This document shows, piece after piece, positions 17,448 through 25,284 of a stretch of DNA of 33,547 nucleotides (position 1 is its first letter; each line of letters begins with the position of its first letter). Under the pieces are notes generated by a model that worked only from the letters and a program-made list of their open reading frames with translations, was not told the origin of the DNA and did no database searches. The position numbers were made by a program, and so were the translations under genes. Origin of the DNA: Chloroflexota bacterium (lineage in GTDB: Bacteria > Chloroflexota > Anaerolineae > Promineifilales > Promineifilaceae); NCBI GenBank assembly GCA_018004935.1, contig JAGNBF010000088.1:1-33547 (forward strand), read 5' to 3'.

Positions 17448-18938
17448 TTAGGGCGTCGTACCCACAAATGGTGCATCAAAATTGAAATAGTTATATGTTG
17501 CCCGGGAAATATCTGCCAGCAGAGGCGAACTTACTTCCCATTCCAACCACGTATCCCGATACAAGAGCACTACCACCACATAATCACCACCGGCACTATA
17601 AACTATCCCGGCGTCACCATGCGTATCATTGATCCAACCATGTCGGTGAGCAATTACGGTGCCATCAGGTGCACCCTGCTCGATGAGGCTATCAATATTG
17701 TTTTCTTGCATCAAAGCCAAAATCTGCTGGCACTCCGTTTGCGTAATCTGTTCTGGAAAAACAGCCCGCAACGCCCCCCCATCTTCCTGGGCACAGTAAT
17801 ACAACATCGCCAACAATAACCCCATGTCCTCAGCTGTCGTCTGCACAGTGGGATCAGGAATCGTATCCATAATTTCGACACTGTTGGCGGGTGTTTCCAA
17901 AGTGCGCCGATTCGTCCGTACCGGTTGCTCATAAGGCGTGACGATAAACGTATTTGTCAGCCCCAACCGGGTCATCATATCAGTGACAATATCTGTACCC
18001 CGATATGCGTCTGCTTCACCTTCAGTTTGCGCCGCAAACAGTTGTAACAAACTATTTGGGCCAGGACTGGTTACATCCAATAGAGTCTCTTGCAACCATG
18101 TCCGCTCTTCGGCTGTGGGGCTGGTCGTTAAAACCTGATACGTGGTCACAGCTAGAGGTAATTTCACCAGATGCATCCCTGACATGGCTACATCCGCCCG
18201 ATAGTTAATTTCCGCCCCATTGGTCAGATCCATAATAAAAATGCTCGCTACCCCCCCATATTCCTGTTCAAATTCCTGCACATGGTTGACAATCAGTCGA
18301 GCCAGCAGGTCAATATCTGGGCGTTCTGGATCAATTGGGTGCAGTTGCAGGCGGGCTTCTCGCGTTTCCGCCCGGTAAAAGGCCGCTTCCACATCCGCCA
18401 GACTGGACAAAATATCTACTTCGGTGCCAGATGTGCCATATTGAAAACTAAGAGAGGTAGGAACCGGCTGGGGTGGTTGAGCCGGGGCGTTCAGATTAAG
18501 GGCGATGGCTTCTAAAGTATCCATCAGCGCATCACGGTTATGGGTAGCATATAAATCAACTGATTCAACTTCAACCGGTTGATCCCACAAAAATCCCCAG
18601 AACCCGGCCCAGAAATCCTGCTGTGAACGCTGATAATCAGCATCCCGCAACATACTATCCATATCTAGTTGAAATTCGGCATCGGCAGGGGCAATCTCCA
18701 ATCGTTGTTCACCATACCAGAGGATAACCGGCGCATCTTCGTACCGGTTGCTGATAATTTCAGCCGCCTGTTCCAGGCTTTGGCCGCCTACGTTGATGCT
18801 GGCAATGGTAAGACCAGCCGGAAGGCGATCCCGCACCTGCCCGTATTGCCAGAGTTGGTACAGTATAAAAAGGAAAATGCCCACGGTAACGATAACAGTA
18901 AGCCACTGACCAATACCGGGTGAAGATTGTCGGTTCAT
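17448..18938 (-). CDS. Paralogous beta-lactamase-fold protein lacking the catalytic serine
   Basis: 496 residues, ATG 18938. Same layout as its downstream neighbour: membrane anchor at 10-30, YoaR/PG-binding-like modules (PAGLTIASINVGGQSLEQAA), then a Beta-lactamase2-like domain. Long stretches align with the neighbour (DLTNGAEINYRADVAMSG; TNTFIVTPYE; SRATYNYFNFD). The SxxK motif, however, reads His256-L-V-Lys259 (codon CAT), SxN reads Ser-Pro-Gly at 291-293, and KTG reads Arg-His-Gly. It is therefore predicted to be inactive, perhaps a binding or regulatory partner of the active paralogue. The fold residues and frame are intact, which argues against simple decay. It has no GCGGCCGC site, unlike its paralogue. 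Confidence 0.82.
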   Translation of the reverse strand: MNRQSSPGIGQWLTVIVTVGIFLFILYQLWQYGQVRDRLPAGLTIASINVGGQSLEQAAEIISNRYEDAPVILWYGEQRLEIAPADAEFQLDMDSMLRDADYQRSQQDFWAGFWGFLWDQPVEVESVDLYATHNRDALMDTLEAIALNLNAPAQPPQPVPTSLSFQYGTSGTEVDILSSLADVEAAFYRAETREARLQLHPIDPERPDIDLLARLIVNHVQEFEQEYGGVASIFIMDLTNGAEINYRADVAMSGMHLVKLPLAVTTYQVLTTSPTAEERTWLQETLLDVTSPGPNSLLQLFAAQTEGEADAYRGTDIVTDMMTRLGLTNTFIVTPYEQPVRTNRRTLETPANSVEIMDTIPDPTVQTTAEDMGLLLAMLYYCAQEDGGALRAVFPEQITQTECQQILALMQENNIDSLIEQGAPDGTVIAHRHGWINDTHGDAGIVYSAGGDYVVVVLLYRDTWLEWEVSSPLLADISRATYNYFNFDAPFVGTTP

Positions 18939-18956
18939 AAAATTAATATAAGTCCA

Positions 18957-19140
18957 TCACACCCGCCCGGTCGTATTGTAGTTTAAAAAATGAATCAGGT
19001 AATGGAATCCCCCACCCCTAACCCCGCCCCCAGGGGCGGGGAACTTTTCTAAGGGGCATTTTTCGGGGCGAATGCCCCGAAAAATGCCCCATTGGAATTC
19101 CCCCCTTCCCTCGGGAATCGGCTGGGGGGATGGGGTCAAT
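18957..19140 (-). repeat. Variable-core hairpin element, copy e
   Basis: Inverted copy of the element at 1-145. Shared text includes AATGGAATCC, flank B (CCCCTAACCCCGCCCCCAGG), GAACTTTTCTAA, the core and ATTGGAATTC. The core is a perfect 17-bp stem (19053-19069 with 19074-19090) with loop GAAT on the + strand. Because the flanks are inverted relative to copy a but the loop reads GAAT in both, the core is flipped relative to its flanks. Flank A follows at about 19100-19135. Confidence 0.85.
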
Positions 19141-19213
19141 GAATGCGTTACCCGATTAAAAATTTAATGAACAAAACGACCGGGCTATGGTTACAAAAGT
19201 CGCTGGCCTGGGG

Positions 19214-19380
19214 TCTTGTGGTTGCTCCACACGGGGCAGGTACAAGGCCTGTCCGTACATCTGCTGTCAACCCCCTGAATTCCCAAAGACTCATTATTCA
19301 ACTCATTTGAAACACACCCAGGCAACCCTTGTAGTTGTCTGTTGTGGGGACAGGCATAAGGCCAGCCCTCTGGTAGTTTA
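19214..19380 (+). repeat. GGTTGCCCCAC...AAGGCCAGCCC repeat with 41-bp shared block
   Basis: CTTGTGGTTGCTCCACACGG, then TACAAGGCC, then a block (19253-19293, CGTACATCTGCTGTCAACCC to CCAAAGACTCA) almost identical to 25339-25379. A second, degenerate GGCAACCCTTGTAGTTG copy is at 19321-19375. This and copy e occupy the divergent gap 18939-19533; no gene is seen there. Confidence 0.65.
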
Positions 19381-19517
19381 AACTTGTCTCTGGTTATACC
19401 TATATAGTTACCAATATAGTTACCAAAAACTAAGCATTACAGTATAACACAGGGCAAGCGACCAGGAGAAATAGATGGCATTTATCTCTCATCTTTCACA
19501 CTTGCACCCTGGCTCCA

Positions 19518-19534
19518 TGTTATAATTGGCGCCA
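19518..19534 (+). promoter_or_regulatory. Extended -10 promoter giving a leaderless transcript
   Basis: TGTTATAAT at 19518-19526 is a consensus extended -10 element (TGnTATAAT). The ATG of the next gene is at 19534, so transcription should start at or within a base or two of the start codon. No ribosome-binding site is present between them. No clear -35 box was found. Confidence 0.6.
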
Positions 19535-20721
19535 TGATTAGACAAACGCTTTCTCCCGAAGTGGTACTTGAACCAGTTTTAAAGGTGTTGGGGCCACAGG
19601 CTCAGTCAGCTTATTTGTATGGTAGTTACGCTCAGGGGTTCTATCAACCCGGCGAATCAGATATTAATTTACTGGTGATAATGACGGATGAAGGGGATAT
19701 CCATGCTGTACGTGAGGCGTTATTGCCGGTATGGACAGCCAATGTCGCGGCCGCGTTCCAGCATCCCCCCGCCCTCGTCCGTCGTACCCACCTGGCCCGC
19801 CACTTCCGCCTTAACCCCGCCTTCGCCTACCACCTCACCCACGAAGGCCAACACCTGGCCGGACGCTCCCTCGGTAAAGCCCCTGATTCCTTTGATCGGG
19901 CCGATCTCCTCGCTCAAGACATTAACCAGAGTATGATCGCCTCGGCCGCCATTGCCGAACATTTGCTAGAACCAGAAATAGCCCAAGAACGGCGGCTAAA
20001 ACTCCGCCACCTGGCGCGACGCCTCAGCCGCCAACCCCAGGCCGTCACCAAGAATGCTGTCCAATTACTAAGTTGTGTTCAGGAACATCTCCAAAAACGA
20101 TTTGAGGCTTTGCCAGCCCCCCCTACAGTCAATGGATCCCCAGACGAAGAAGCACCACCGCTCTTGCCTGACTTACAAGCTATTTACGAAGTCACCGAAG
20201 AGGTGCTTTTGGTTTTGCCCGATCTCTCTGGAACACGTCTCACCCAAACAGATTGGCGCAAAGTAGGTGATTTACTGGCGGGTGATTACAACGGCCTGCG
20301 CCTCGTTACACCAGCACAACTTCACCTGGCCCTGCGTTATGCCAATCCCCTGGGTATTCGCCTGCTCCGTTATAACCACGCCTGGGGCAGAAATAGCCTG
20401 GATAGTATCCCTGTCAACACCGCCGCTATTTGTCGGGAGGCATCTCGCTACTGCTCCCACTTGTTAACAATCACCTTACCCCAGCTTTATCTGGCCGCCG
20501 ACGAAGAAGAAGTAAGCAAAGTCATTCATGATTTACAGAATAAGTTGCTTAATGTGCAATTACAACATGAGCTACTCCATCGCCTATTAGGGTGGGAACG
20601 CCTGCTTCCCCCTACACCCTTACCAGATCGCCACACACCTTTTCCCCAGCGCATCGAGGCTATTGCCACCCATCTTGATTGGTGGAGCCAGTATTACCTC
20701 AATTTAGGCCAGACAGGCTGA
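19534..20721 (+). CDS. Nucleotidyltransferase-fold protein with degenerate active site
   Basis: 395 residues, ATG 19534. The N-terminus has the pol-beta-superfamily (MNT-like) signature GSYAQGFYQPGESDINLLVI. Gly30-Ser31 and Asp43 are present, but the second metal-binding acid is Asn45 (codon AAT), and no third carboxylate is obvious in the following LVRRTHLARHF strand. The rest is mostly helical and not recognised (RRLKLRHLARRLSRQPQAV; EVSKVIHDLQNKLLN). The family normally transfers nucleotides to proteins, RNA or antibiotics; here catalysis is doubtful and a binding role is possible. The downstream glycoside hydrolase starts 4 bp after the stop, so the two are probably translated together. 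One GCGGCCGC site at 19747. Confidence 0.72.
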   Translation: MIRQTLSPEVVLEPVLKVLGPQAQSAYLYGSYAQGFYQPGESDINLLVIMTDEGDIHAVREALLPVWTANVAAAFQHPPALVRRTHLARHFRLNPAFAYHLTHEGQHLAGRSLGKAPDSFDRADLLAQDINQSMIASAAIAEHLLEPEIAQERRLKLRHLARRLSRQPQAVTKNAVQLLSCVQEHLQKRFEALPAPPTVNGSPDEEAPPLLPDLQAIYEVTEEVLLVLPDLSGTRLTQTDWRKVGDLLAGDYNGLRLVTPAQLHLALRYANPLGIRLLRYNHAWGRNSLDSIPVNTAAICREASRYCSHLLTITLPQLYLAADEEEVSKVIHDLQNKLLNVQLQHELLHRLLGWERLLPPTPLPDRHTPFPQRIEAIATHLDWWSQYYLNLGQTG

Positions 20722-20724
20722 GGC

Positions 20725-21840
20725 GTGAACGCTACTGTGACACGCCAATATCACCTCGCTTTACGCCTGCTCTTACTGGCTTTCCTGATAAACCTGTTGC
20801 AACCGGCTCCCCTTTTGGTGACACCCGGTCCCCCGCAAACAGTGATAACCGGGCATCCCATTGTCGCTGTGCATACCCGCCTGACGGATGAGGTAGAACC
20901 CTGGAAGATTCAACGCTCCTTGCAATTGGTGCGGGAAATGGGGGCACCATGGGTGGTAGAGTTTTTTCCCTGGGCCTATTATCAGGGGTCTGATGGTTAT
21001 ATTGCCTGGGAGCATCAAGATTTAGTGGTGGAACATGCCTATGCGCAAGGGTTGACAATTATTGCCCGTATTGGCTGGACACCTGATTGGGCGCGGCCGC
21101 AAGATACCTCTATCGCTTATCTAGATGAGACTGCTTACCCGGATTTTGCCCGGTTCGCGGCCGCGTTCGCATCACGGTACCGGGGCAAAGTGGATTACCT
21201 CATCATCGGCAATGAACCGAACTTAAGCCGAGAATGGGGTTATCGTCAGACAACCCCTGATGATTACGTCAAACTCCTGTCCACCGTTTACCCTGTAGTC
21301 AAAGAAGCTAACCCCGCTATCACCATCCTGGCCGGAGCTTTGGCCCCCACCCTGGAGCCGCCTGGTTCTGTGAATGGGCTAAACGAAATAGATTATCTGC
21401 GCGGAATGTATGCGGCGGGCGCGGCCGCGTACTTTGACGGCTTAGCGGTACACACCTATGGCTTCAACTTTCCCCCTGACGCCGACCCCGACCCTACCAT
21501 CCTCAATTTCCGCCGTCTGGAGCTATTGCGCCAGATCATGGTTGAAGCAGATGACGCCGATACCGCTATGTACATCACCGAAATGGGCTGGAATGATCAT
21601 CCCCGCTGGACTATGGCCGTGCGTCCCGCGCAACGCCTCCAATATACGCTTGACGCCTTCCGCTATGCGGAGGAGCATTGGCCCTTTGTCAAAATGGCGG
21701 CCATCTGGATGTTCCGTCTGCCCGCTCCGGATAAGAGCCATATGGACTATTTCACCCTGGTAACACCAGAGTTTGTCCTCAAGCCCCTCTATTCCGCCAT
21801 TCAGAACTACACAGCCCCACCCAACCCATCCGGCAATTAA
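20725..21840 (+). CDS. Clan GH-A glycoside hydrolase-like secreted protein
   Basis: 371 residues, GTG 20725, 4 bp after the preceding stop. A hydrophobic N-terminal segment at about 10-33 (LALRLLLLAFLINLL) is a signal peptide or anchor. The TIM-barrel pattern of clan A hydrolases (GH5/GH39-like) is visible. The acid/base glutamate is Glu164 in YLIIGNEPN and the nucleophile is Glu286 in MYITEMGWN. Supporting motifs are TIIARIGWTPDWA and GLAVHTYGF. It likely hydrolyses a beta-linked polysaccharide outside the cytoplasm; the specific substrate is unknown. Three GCGGCCGC sites, two coding AAA (FARFAAAFAS; AAGAAAYF). Confidence 0.83.
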   Translation: MNATVTRQYHLALRLLLLAFLINLLQPAPLLVTPGPPQTVITGHPIVAVHTRLTDEVEPWKIQRSLQLVREMGAPWVVEFFPWAYYQGSDGYIAWEHQDLVVEHAYAQGLTIIARIGWTPDWARPQDTSIAYLDETAYPDFARFAAAFASRYRGKVDYLIIGNEPNLSREWGYRQTTPDDYVKLLSTVYPVVKEANPAITILAGALAPTLEPPGSVNGLNEIDYLRGMYAAGAAAYFDGLAVHTYGFNFPPDADPDPTILNFRRLELLRQIMVEADDADTAMYITEMGWNDHPRWTMAVRPAQRLQYTLDAFRYAEEHWPFVKMAAIWMFRLPAPDKSHMDYFTLVTPEFVLKPLYSAIQNYTAPPNPSGN

Positions 21841-21880
21841 ACCCTTCGCCAGATAGAGCATTTGCCTACGCACCAAAATA

Positions 21881-21945
21881 ACCCCATCCCCCTAACCTGG
21901 ACAAGCCCGAACCCCAAAAGGGGCAGGGTTAGGGGTGGAGGAAAT
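21881..21945. repeat. Degenerate flank-B palindrome
   Basis: CCCCATCCCCCTAACCTGG, then ACCCCAAAAGGGG, then CAGGGTTAGGGGTGG. It is an imperfect inverted repeat related to flank B of the variable-core elements. It contains CCCTAACCTGGACAAGCC, a motif also found at the stop codons near 6553 and 29244. Confidence 0.5.
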
Positions 21946-22021
21946 CCGAGTATGCAATCGCCCTACGAATTAGCGGATGAATTTACACAACTCGACTGGC
22001 ACAAATGAGGCCATCTGGCGC

Positions 22022-22055
22022 AGACCTGACAGGTTTTCGGAAACCTGTCAGGTCT
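22022..22055. terminator. Perfect 15-bp hairpin between convergent genes
   Basis: AGACCTGACAGGTTT pairs exactly with AAACCTGTCAGGTCT around a TCGG tetraloop. It sits between the glycoside hydrolase stop (+) and the metY stop (-), a natural place for a two-way terminator, but U-tracts are short. A looser copy (GACAGGTTTCTGAAAACGTGTCAGG) is at about 3190. Confidence 0.5.
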
Positions 22056-22072
22056 AAATTGGGAAGTTATTT

Positions 22073-23371
22073 TTAGACGCTCACTTCGTTCGCGGCCGCG
22101 GTCAGTGCCTGTTCCAGGTCAGCCAGAATATCGTCAATATGCTCAATACCAATGCACAAACGAATCGTATCCGCTGTCACCCCAGCCAAAACCAACTCCG
22201 CCTCATTCAACTGCCGGTGTGTTGTCGAAGCCGGATGGGCCGCTAACGACTTAGCATCACCAATATTCACCAGCCGTTTAAACAGCTTCAATGCATCATA
22301 AAACTTCACCCCAGCTTCAAAACCACCCTTGATACCAAACGTCAACAGCGCCGAGGGGCGCCCCCCCGTGTATTTTTGCGCCAGCGCATAATAGGGCGAA
22401 CTGGGCAGACCAGCATAATTAACCCAGGCCACACTCGGATGACTGTTCAGATAATTCGCCACAATCAAAGCATTCTCCGTGTGCCGCTCCATCCGCAAGG
22501 CCAATGTTTCTACACCTTGCAAAATCAAAAACGCATTCAACGGACTGATAGCCGAGCCGGTGTTACGCAAAGGCACCGTCCGGGCACGCCCGATATACGC
22601 CGCCGGGCCTAACGCCTGCGTATACACAACCCCATGATAAGCTGGTTCCGGTTGGTTCAACATGGGAAACCGCTCCGCATGTTCCGCCCAGGGAAATTTC
22701 CCCGAATCCACAATAGCCCCACCCAATGAATTACCATGCCCGCCAATATATTTGGTCAGCGAATGCACCACAATATCCGCCCCATAATCAATGGGGCGGG
22801 TAAGAATAGGAGTGGCGACGGTATTATCAATGATGAACGGAACACCATGTTTATGAGCAACCGCCGCCAGACCTTCGATGTCCACAATGTTGCCCGCCGG
22901 GTTGCCAATGGTCTCGGCAAACAAAGCCACAGTTTTGTCGTCAATCAATGCTTCCAGGCTTGCCGGGCTGTCATCTTGGGCAAACCGAACCTGGATGCCC
23001 AGTTTGGGAAGCATGTGGGCAAAGAGGGTATAGGTTCCCCCATACAGCAAAGGAACCGAGACCAGGTTGCTTCCTGCTTCAGCAATGGTGAGAATAGCAT
23101 AGTTAATAGCGGCACTCCCAGAACTCACGACCAGGCTGGCAATTCCCCCTTCTAACTCGGCGATGCGTTTTTCCAGCACGTCGGTAGTGGGGTTCATGAT
23201 ACGGGTGTAAATGTTGCCGGGAACGGCCAGGTTGAATAGATCAGCCCCATGTTGGGCGTCGTCAAATTCGTAGGCCACGGTCTGGTAAATCGGCACGGCC
23301 ACCGCTTTGGTGGTAGGGTCGGTCTGATAACCGCCGTGAATGCCTATGGTTGCTGGTTTCATGTTTCTCAT
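22073..23371 (-). CDS. metY: O-acetylhomoserine sulfhydrylase, PLP-dependent
   Basis: 432 residues from ATG 23371. AAGGAG lies only 2 nt upstream of it, so the ATG three codons later (23362, MKPAT) may be the real start. Family markers: N-terminal KPATIGIHGGYQTDPTT, then VPIYQTVAYEF and NIYTRIMNPT. The PLP lysine is Lys207 in VVHSLTKYIGGHG, with Asp182 (FIIDNTVA) for the ring nitrogen. The length and the long GKFPWAEH insert fit MetY rather than MetB/MetC. It converts an acyl-homoserine and sulfide to homocysteine in the cytoplasm. It follows metA on the same strand. One GCGGCCGC site (22092), near the C-terminus. Confidence 0.93.
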   Translation of the reverse strand: MRNMKPATIGIHGGYQTDPTTKAVAVPIYQTVAYEFDDAQHGADLFNLAVPGNIYTRIMNPTTDVLEKRIAELEGGIASLVVSSGSAAINYAILTIAEAGSNLVSVPLLYGGTYTLFAHMLPKLGIQVRFAQDDSPASLEALIDDKTVALFAETIGNPAGNIVDIEGLAAVAHKHGVPFIIDNTVATPILTRPIDYGADIVVHSLTKYIGGHGNSLGGAIVDSGKFPWAEHAERFPMLNQPEPAYHGVVYTQALGPAAYIGRARTVPLRNTGSAISPLNAFLILQGVETLALRMERHTENALIVANYLNSHPSVAWVNYAGLPSSPYYALAQKYTGGRPSALLTFGIKGGFEAGVKFYDALKLFKRLVNIGDAKSLAAHPASTTHRQLNEAELVLAGVTADTIRLCIGIEHIDDILADLEQALTAAANEVSV

Positions 23372-23469
23372 TTCTCCTTGAAAAAGATATTTGGGGATAC
23401 GGATTTGCGCGAATGGATACGGATGAGGGAATAGTGAACAGTGGGCAATGAACAGTTAATCACCATCTC

Positions 23470-23578
23470 GCTACCGGACAGTTTCACCGACAGAGGAGTG
23501 CGCACACCCACATGCAAATGGGTTAACCACAAGCGGCAGAGGGGATGCCTTACGCCGCACGCAAAACTGCCCGGTAGC
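23470..23578. repeat. 109-bp MITE-like unit with 15-bp inverted ends
   Basis: GCTACCGGACAGTTT at 23470-23484 is the inverse of AAACTGCCCGGTAGC at 23564-23578, with one mismatch. The inside has no gene. It lies in the metA-metY gap, just upstream of metY. Confidence 0.5.
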
Positions 23579-23621
23579 TAGAATTGCCATTAACCATTGT
23601 TTTTGAGTTCCCAGAGTTCCT

Positions 23622-24692
23622 TCATGACAACAACCCCAACGGATTTTTCGGATCAACGCCGGAAACAAACGGCTGTTTCCTATCGAGGGCGGTTAATTGG
23701 TACACCAAACCCAGCCAGTTATTAAAGAGGGCTTTGCCGGTGTCGCCCCAGGTATTGTCTAGATGGCGTTGTAAGGTTTCTTCGGGGAAGGGTGGGGTTG
23801 GCGTACCGGCAACGCGACTAGATAAGACGATTTGTTGATAAGCGTGGGCAATGGCCGCGGCCGCGTCGGGGAAATAGTTCTCCGGGTGAGGTGGGTACAC
23901 ATCCAATTCCCCCTTGATAAACCGAAGCACTTCCCGCTTATACTCCTTGAGCAAACTGTTGTAATCATATTCGGGATGCCCCTGAAAGTAGACAAAACGA
24001 AACTGATCAGGGCTTACCGCCATATGAACCCCACCTTCTTCACTTTCTACCAAAATGGTCAAACCTGCCGCCTCTAACTGCGCCCGTGTGATGGCATTAT
24101 AACGGGAATGGGGCACATCAAAACGGGTGTTTACATCCCGCAACAGGGGATGTTGGGGTCGTATAACACGATGACTGTAAACCCCCCATTTTTTGTGGGC
24201 GAGTCTTTGCCGACTGATGCCATAGAGTTGCTTCACCAACGCATGGGTTGCCAGACAAGAACAGAGCACCGAGGTTGTATTCCCCATTGCCCAGGCAATC
24301 ACCTCTTGAAGCGGCCGCCAAAATGGTTCCTCTTCCAGGGTAGGGTTAGCTACATTGGCCCCAGTTATTACCAAAGCATCCAAACCATCCTGCTGAAGCC
24401 TGTCAAATGTAGTGTAATACTGGTTGATATACGCCTGGGTTTCAACACTGCGCGGCAAACCGGGCACGGAAAATGGATGCACATAGAACTGGGCAATCTG
24501 GTTGCAACTACCCATCAACCGCATAAACTGCTGTTCGGTGACGGTGAGCGCGGCATCCGGCATCATGTTGAGTAAACCTATGTGCAATTCTCGAATGTCC
24601 TGGTGAATGGCATGTTCCAGGGTCAGGATTTCCTGCCCTTGCTGGCGCAGATGATCAAAGGTGGGAAGTGGCGTATGGGCAACTAAAGGCAT
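23622..24692 (-). CDS. metA: Homoserine O-acyltransferase, MetA family
   Basis: The start is ATG 24692 (AAGGAAC 1 nt upstream); 356 residues. The class I glutamine-amidotransferase-like fold is seen with ELHIGLLNMMPDAALTVTEQ at the start. The nucleophile is probably Cys146 (VLCSCLATHALVKQLYGI), with His239 and Glu241 in YFQGHPEYD and KKWGVYSHRV in between. It activates homoserine for methionine synthesis, supplying MetY next door. The residue that distinguishes acetyl- from succinyl-CoA use (Glu or Gly in ITGAPVE/ITGAPLG) reads Ala in ITGANVANP, so the acyl donor is uncertain; pairing with MetY favours acetyl. The C-terminal tail is longer than in E. coli MetA. Two GCGGCCGC sites. Confidence 0.92.
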   Translation of the reverse strand: MPLVAHTPLPTFDHLRQQGQEILTLEHAIHQDIRELHIGLLNMMPDAALTVTEQQFMRLMGSCNQIAQFYVHPFSVPGLPRSVETQAYINQYYTTFDRLQQDGLDALVITGANVANPTLEEEPFWRPLQEVIAWAMGNTTSVLCSCLATHALVKQLYGISRQRLAHKKWGVYSHRVIRPQHPLLRDVNTRFDVPHSRYNAITRAQLEAAGLTILVESEEGGVHMAVSPDQFRFVYFQGHPEYDYNSLLKEYKREVLRFIKGELDVYPPHPENYFPDAAAAIAHAYQQIVLSSRVAGTPTPPFPEETLQRHLDNTWGDTGKALFNNWLGLVYQLTALDRKQPFVSGVDPKNPLGLLS

Positions 24693-24833
24693 AGTTCCTT
24701 GAACTCGTGGGCAGAACCGAATCGGGTAAGCGCAGGTGGGGCTAACCGGACAGGTCATGCAAATGATCTGGCAAGAATAGATTTAGTAGCCTTAAGGGCT
24801 AAAAGCCAGAAGATTATTCAATTGATGGGAGTG

Positions 24834-24903
24834 GCGGGGGAAGTTCGGGACGCCAGTGAATTAGCGTACCACCGGTACCAACCGGGTGCGCGACCGCCCC
24901 CGC
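24834..24903 (-). promoter_or_regulatory. GC-rich structured leader upstream of metA
   Basis: In metA sense, GCGGGGG (24903-24897) pairs with CCCCCGC (24840-24834), closing about 56 nt. The interior contains CCGGTTGGTACCGG and ACGC...GCGT hairpins. It lies about 140-210 nt before the metA start. It does not match the SAM-I, SAM-II or cobalamin riboswitch core sequences I know. It could be an unassigned leader RNA or another repeat. Confidence 0.35.
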
Positions 24904-25067
24904 TTGATACACATGCACATACAGTAAGGCATTTCCGCTAGTGTGGAGATTATGGAGGAGTAGATTCGTGCTGAGCGCATCATAACACCTTCGCCTTCTG
25001 TATTTTCAACAAGGGGCGGATGTTAGCAAACAGTCTGGTAACTGTCAACTGCCATTATAGAAATGCC

Positions 25068-25270
25068 GCAATTCTCAATTTGAAGGGTAAACGTTCCGTA
25101 ATCCGCCCGGCAGTCAACTGGGGTAGCACAGCCTTTCCAGGCTGTGCGCTCTCTATGCAGTTTGTTTTCACGAGAGGGCGAACAGCCTTTCAGGCTGTTC
25201 TACGGGTTGGGCCATTTTCGAGCGTGCTTTTGGCGGGCAACGGTTTTAACCGTTGGTTAAATTGAGAGGT
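25068..25270 (+). repeat. Multi-hairpin interspersed repeat, copy 3
   Basis: Starts GCAATTCTCAATTTG and ends TTAAATTGAGAGG. In order it contains CCGCCCGGCAGTCAACTGG, the CACAGCCTTTCCAGGCTGTG hairpin, CGAACAGCCTTTCAGGCTGTTC, then GCCATTTTCGAGCGTGCTTT and AACGGTTTTAACCGTT. The same block order occurs at 306-652. Together with 25285-25380 it fills most of the gap 24693-25470; no gene is seen there. Confidence 0.75.
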
Positions 25271-25284
25271 TCTTGGGGATTACG

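Noticed and set aside
17279-17479. N-terminal extension of the active beta-lactamase-like protein
   Set aside because: It runs through the 105-bp repeat and into the paralogue; MKRENSF followed by a signal anchor is the natural start.
24700-24960. SAM or cobalamin riboswitch upstream of metA
   Set aside because: The conserved core sequences of SAM-I, SAM-II and cobalamin classes could not be found; only an unassigned stem structure remains.
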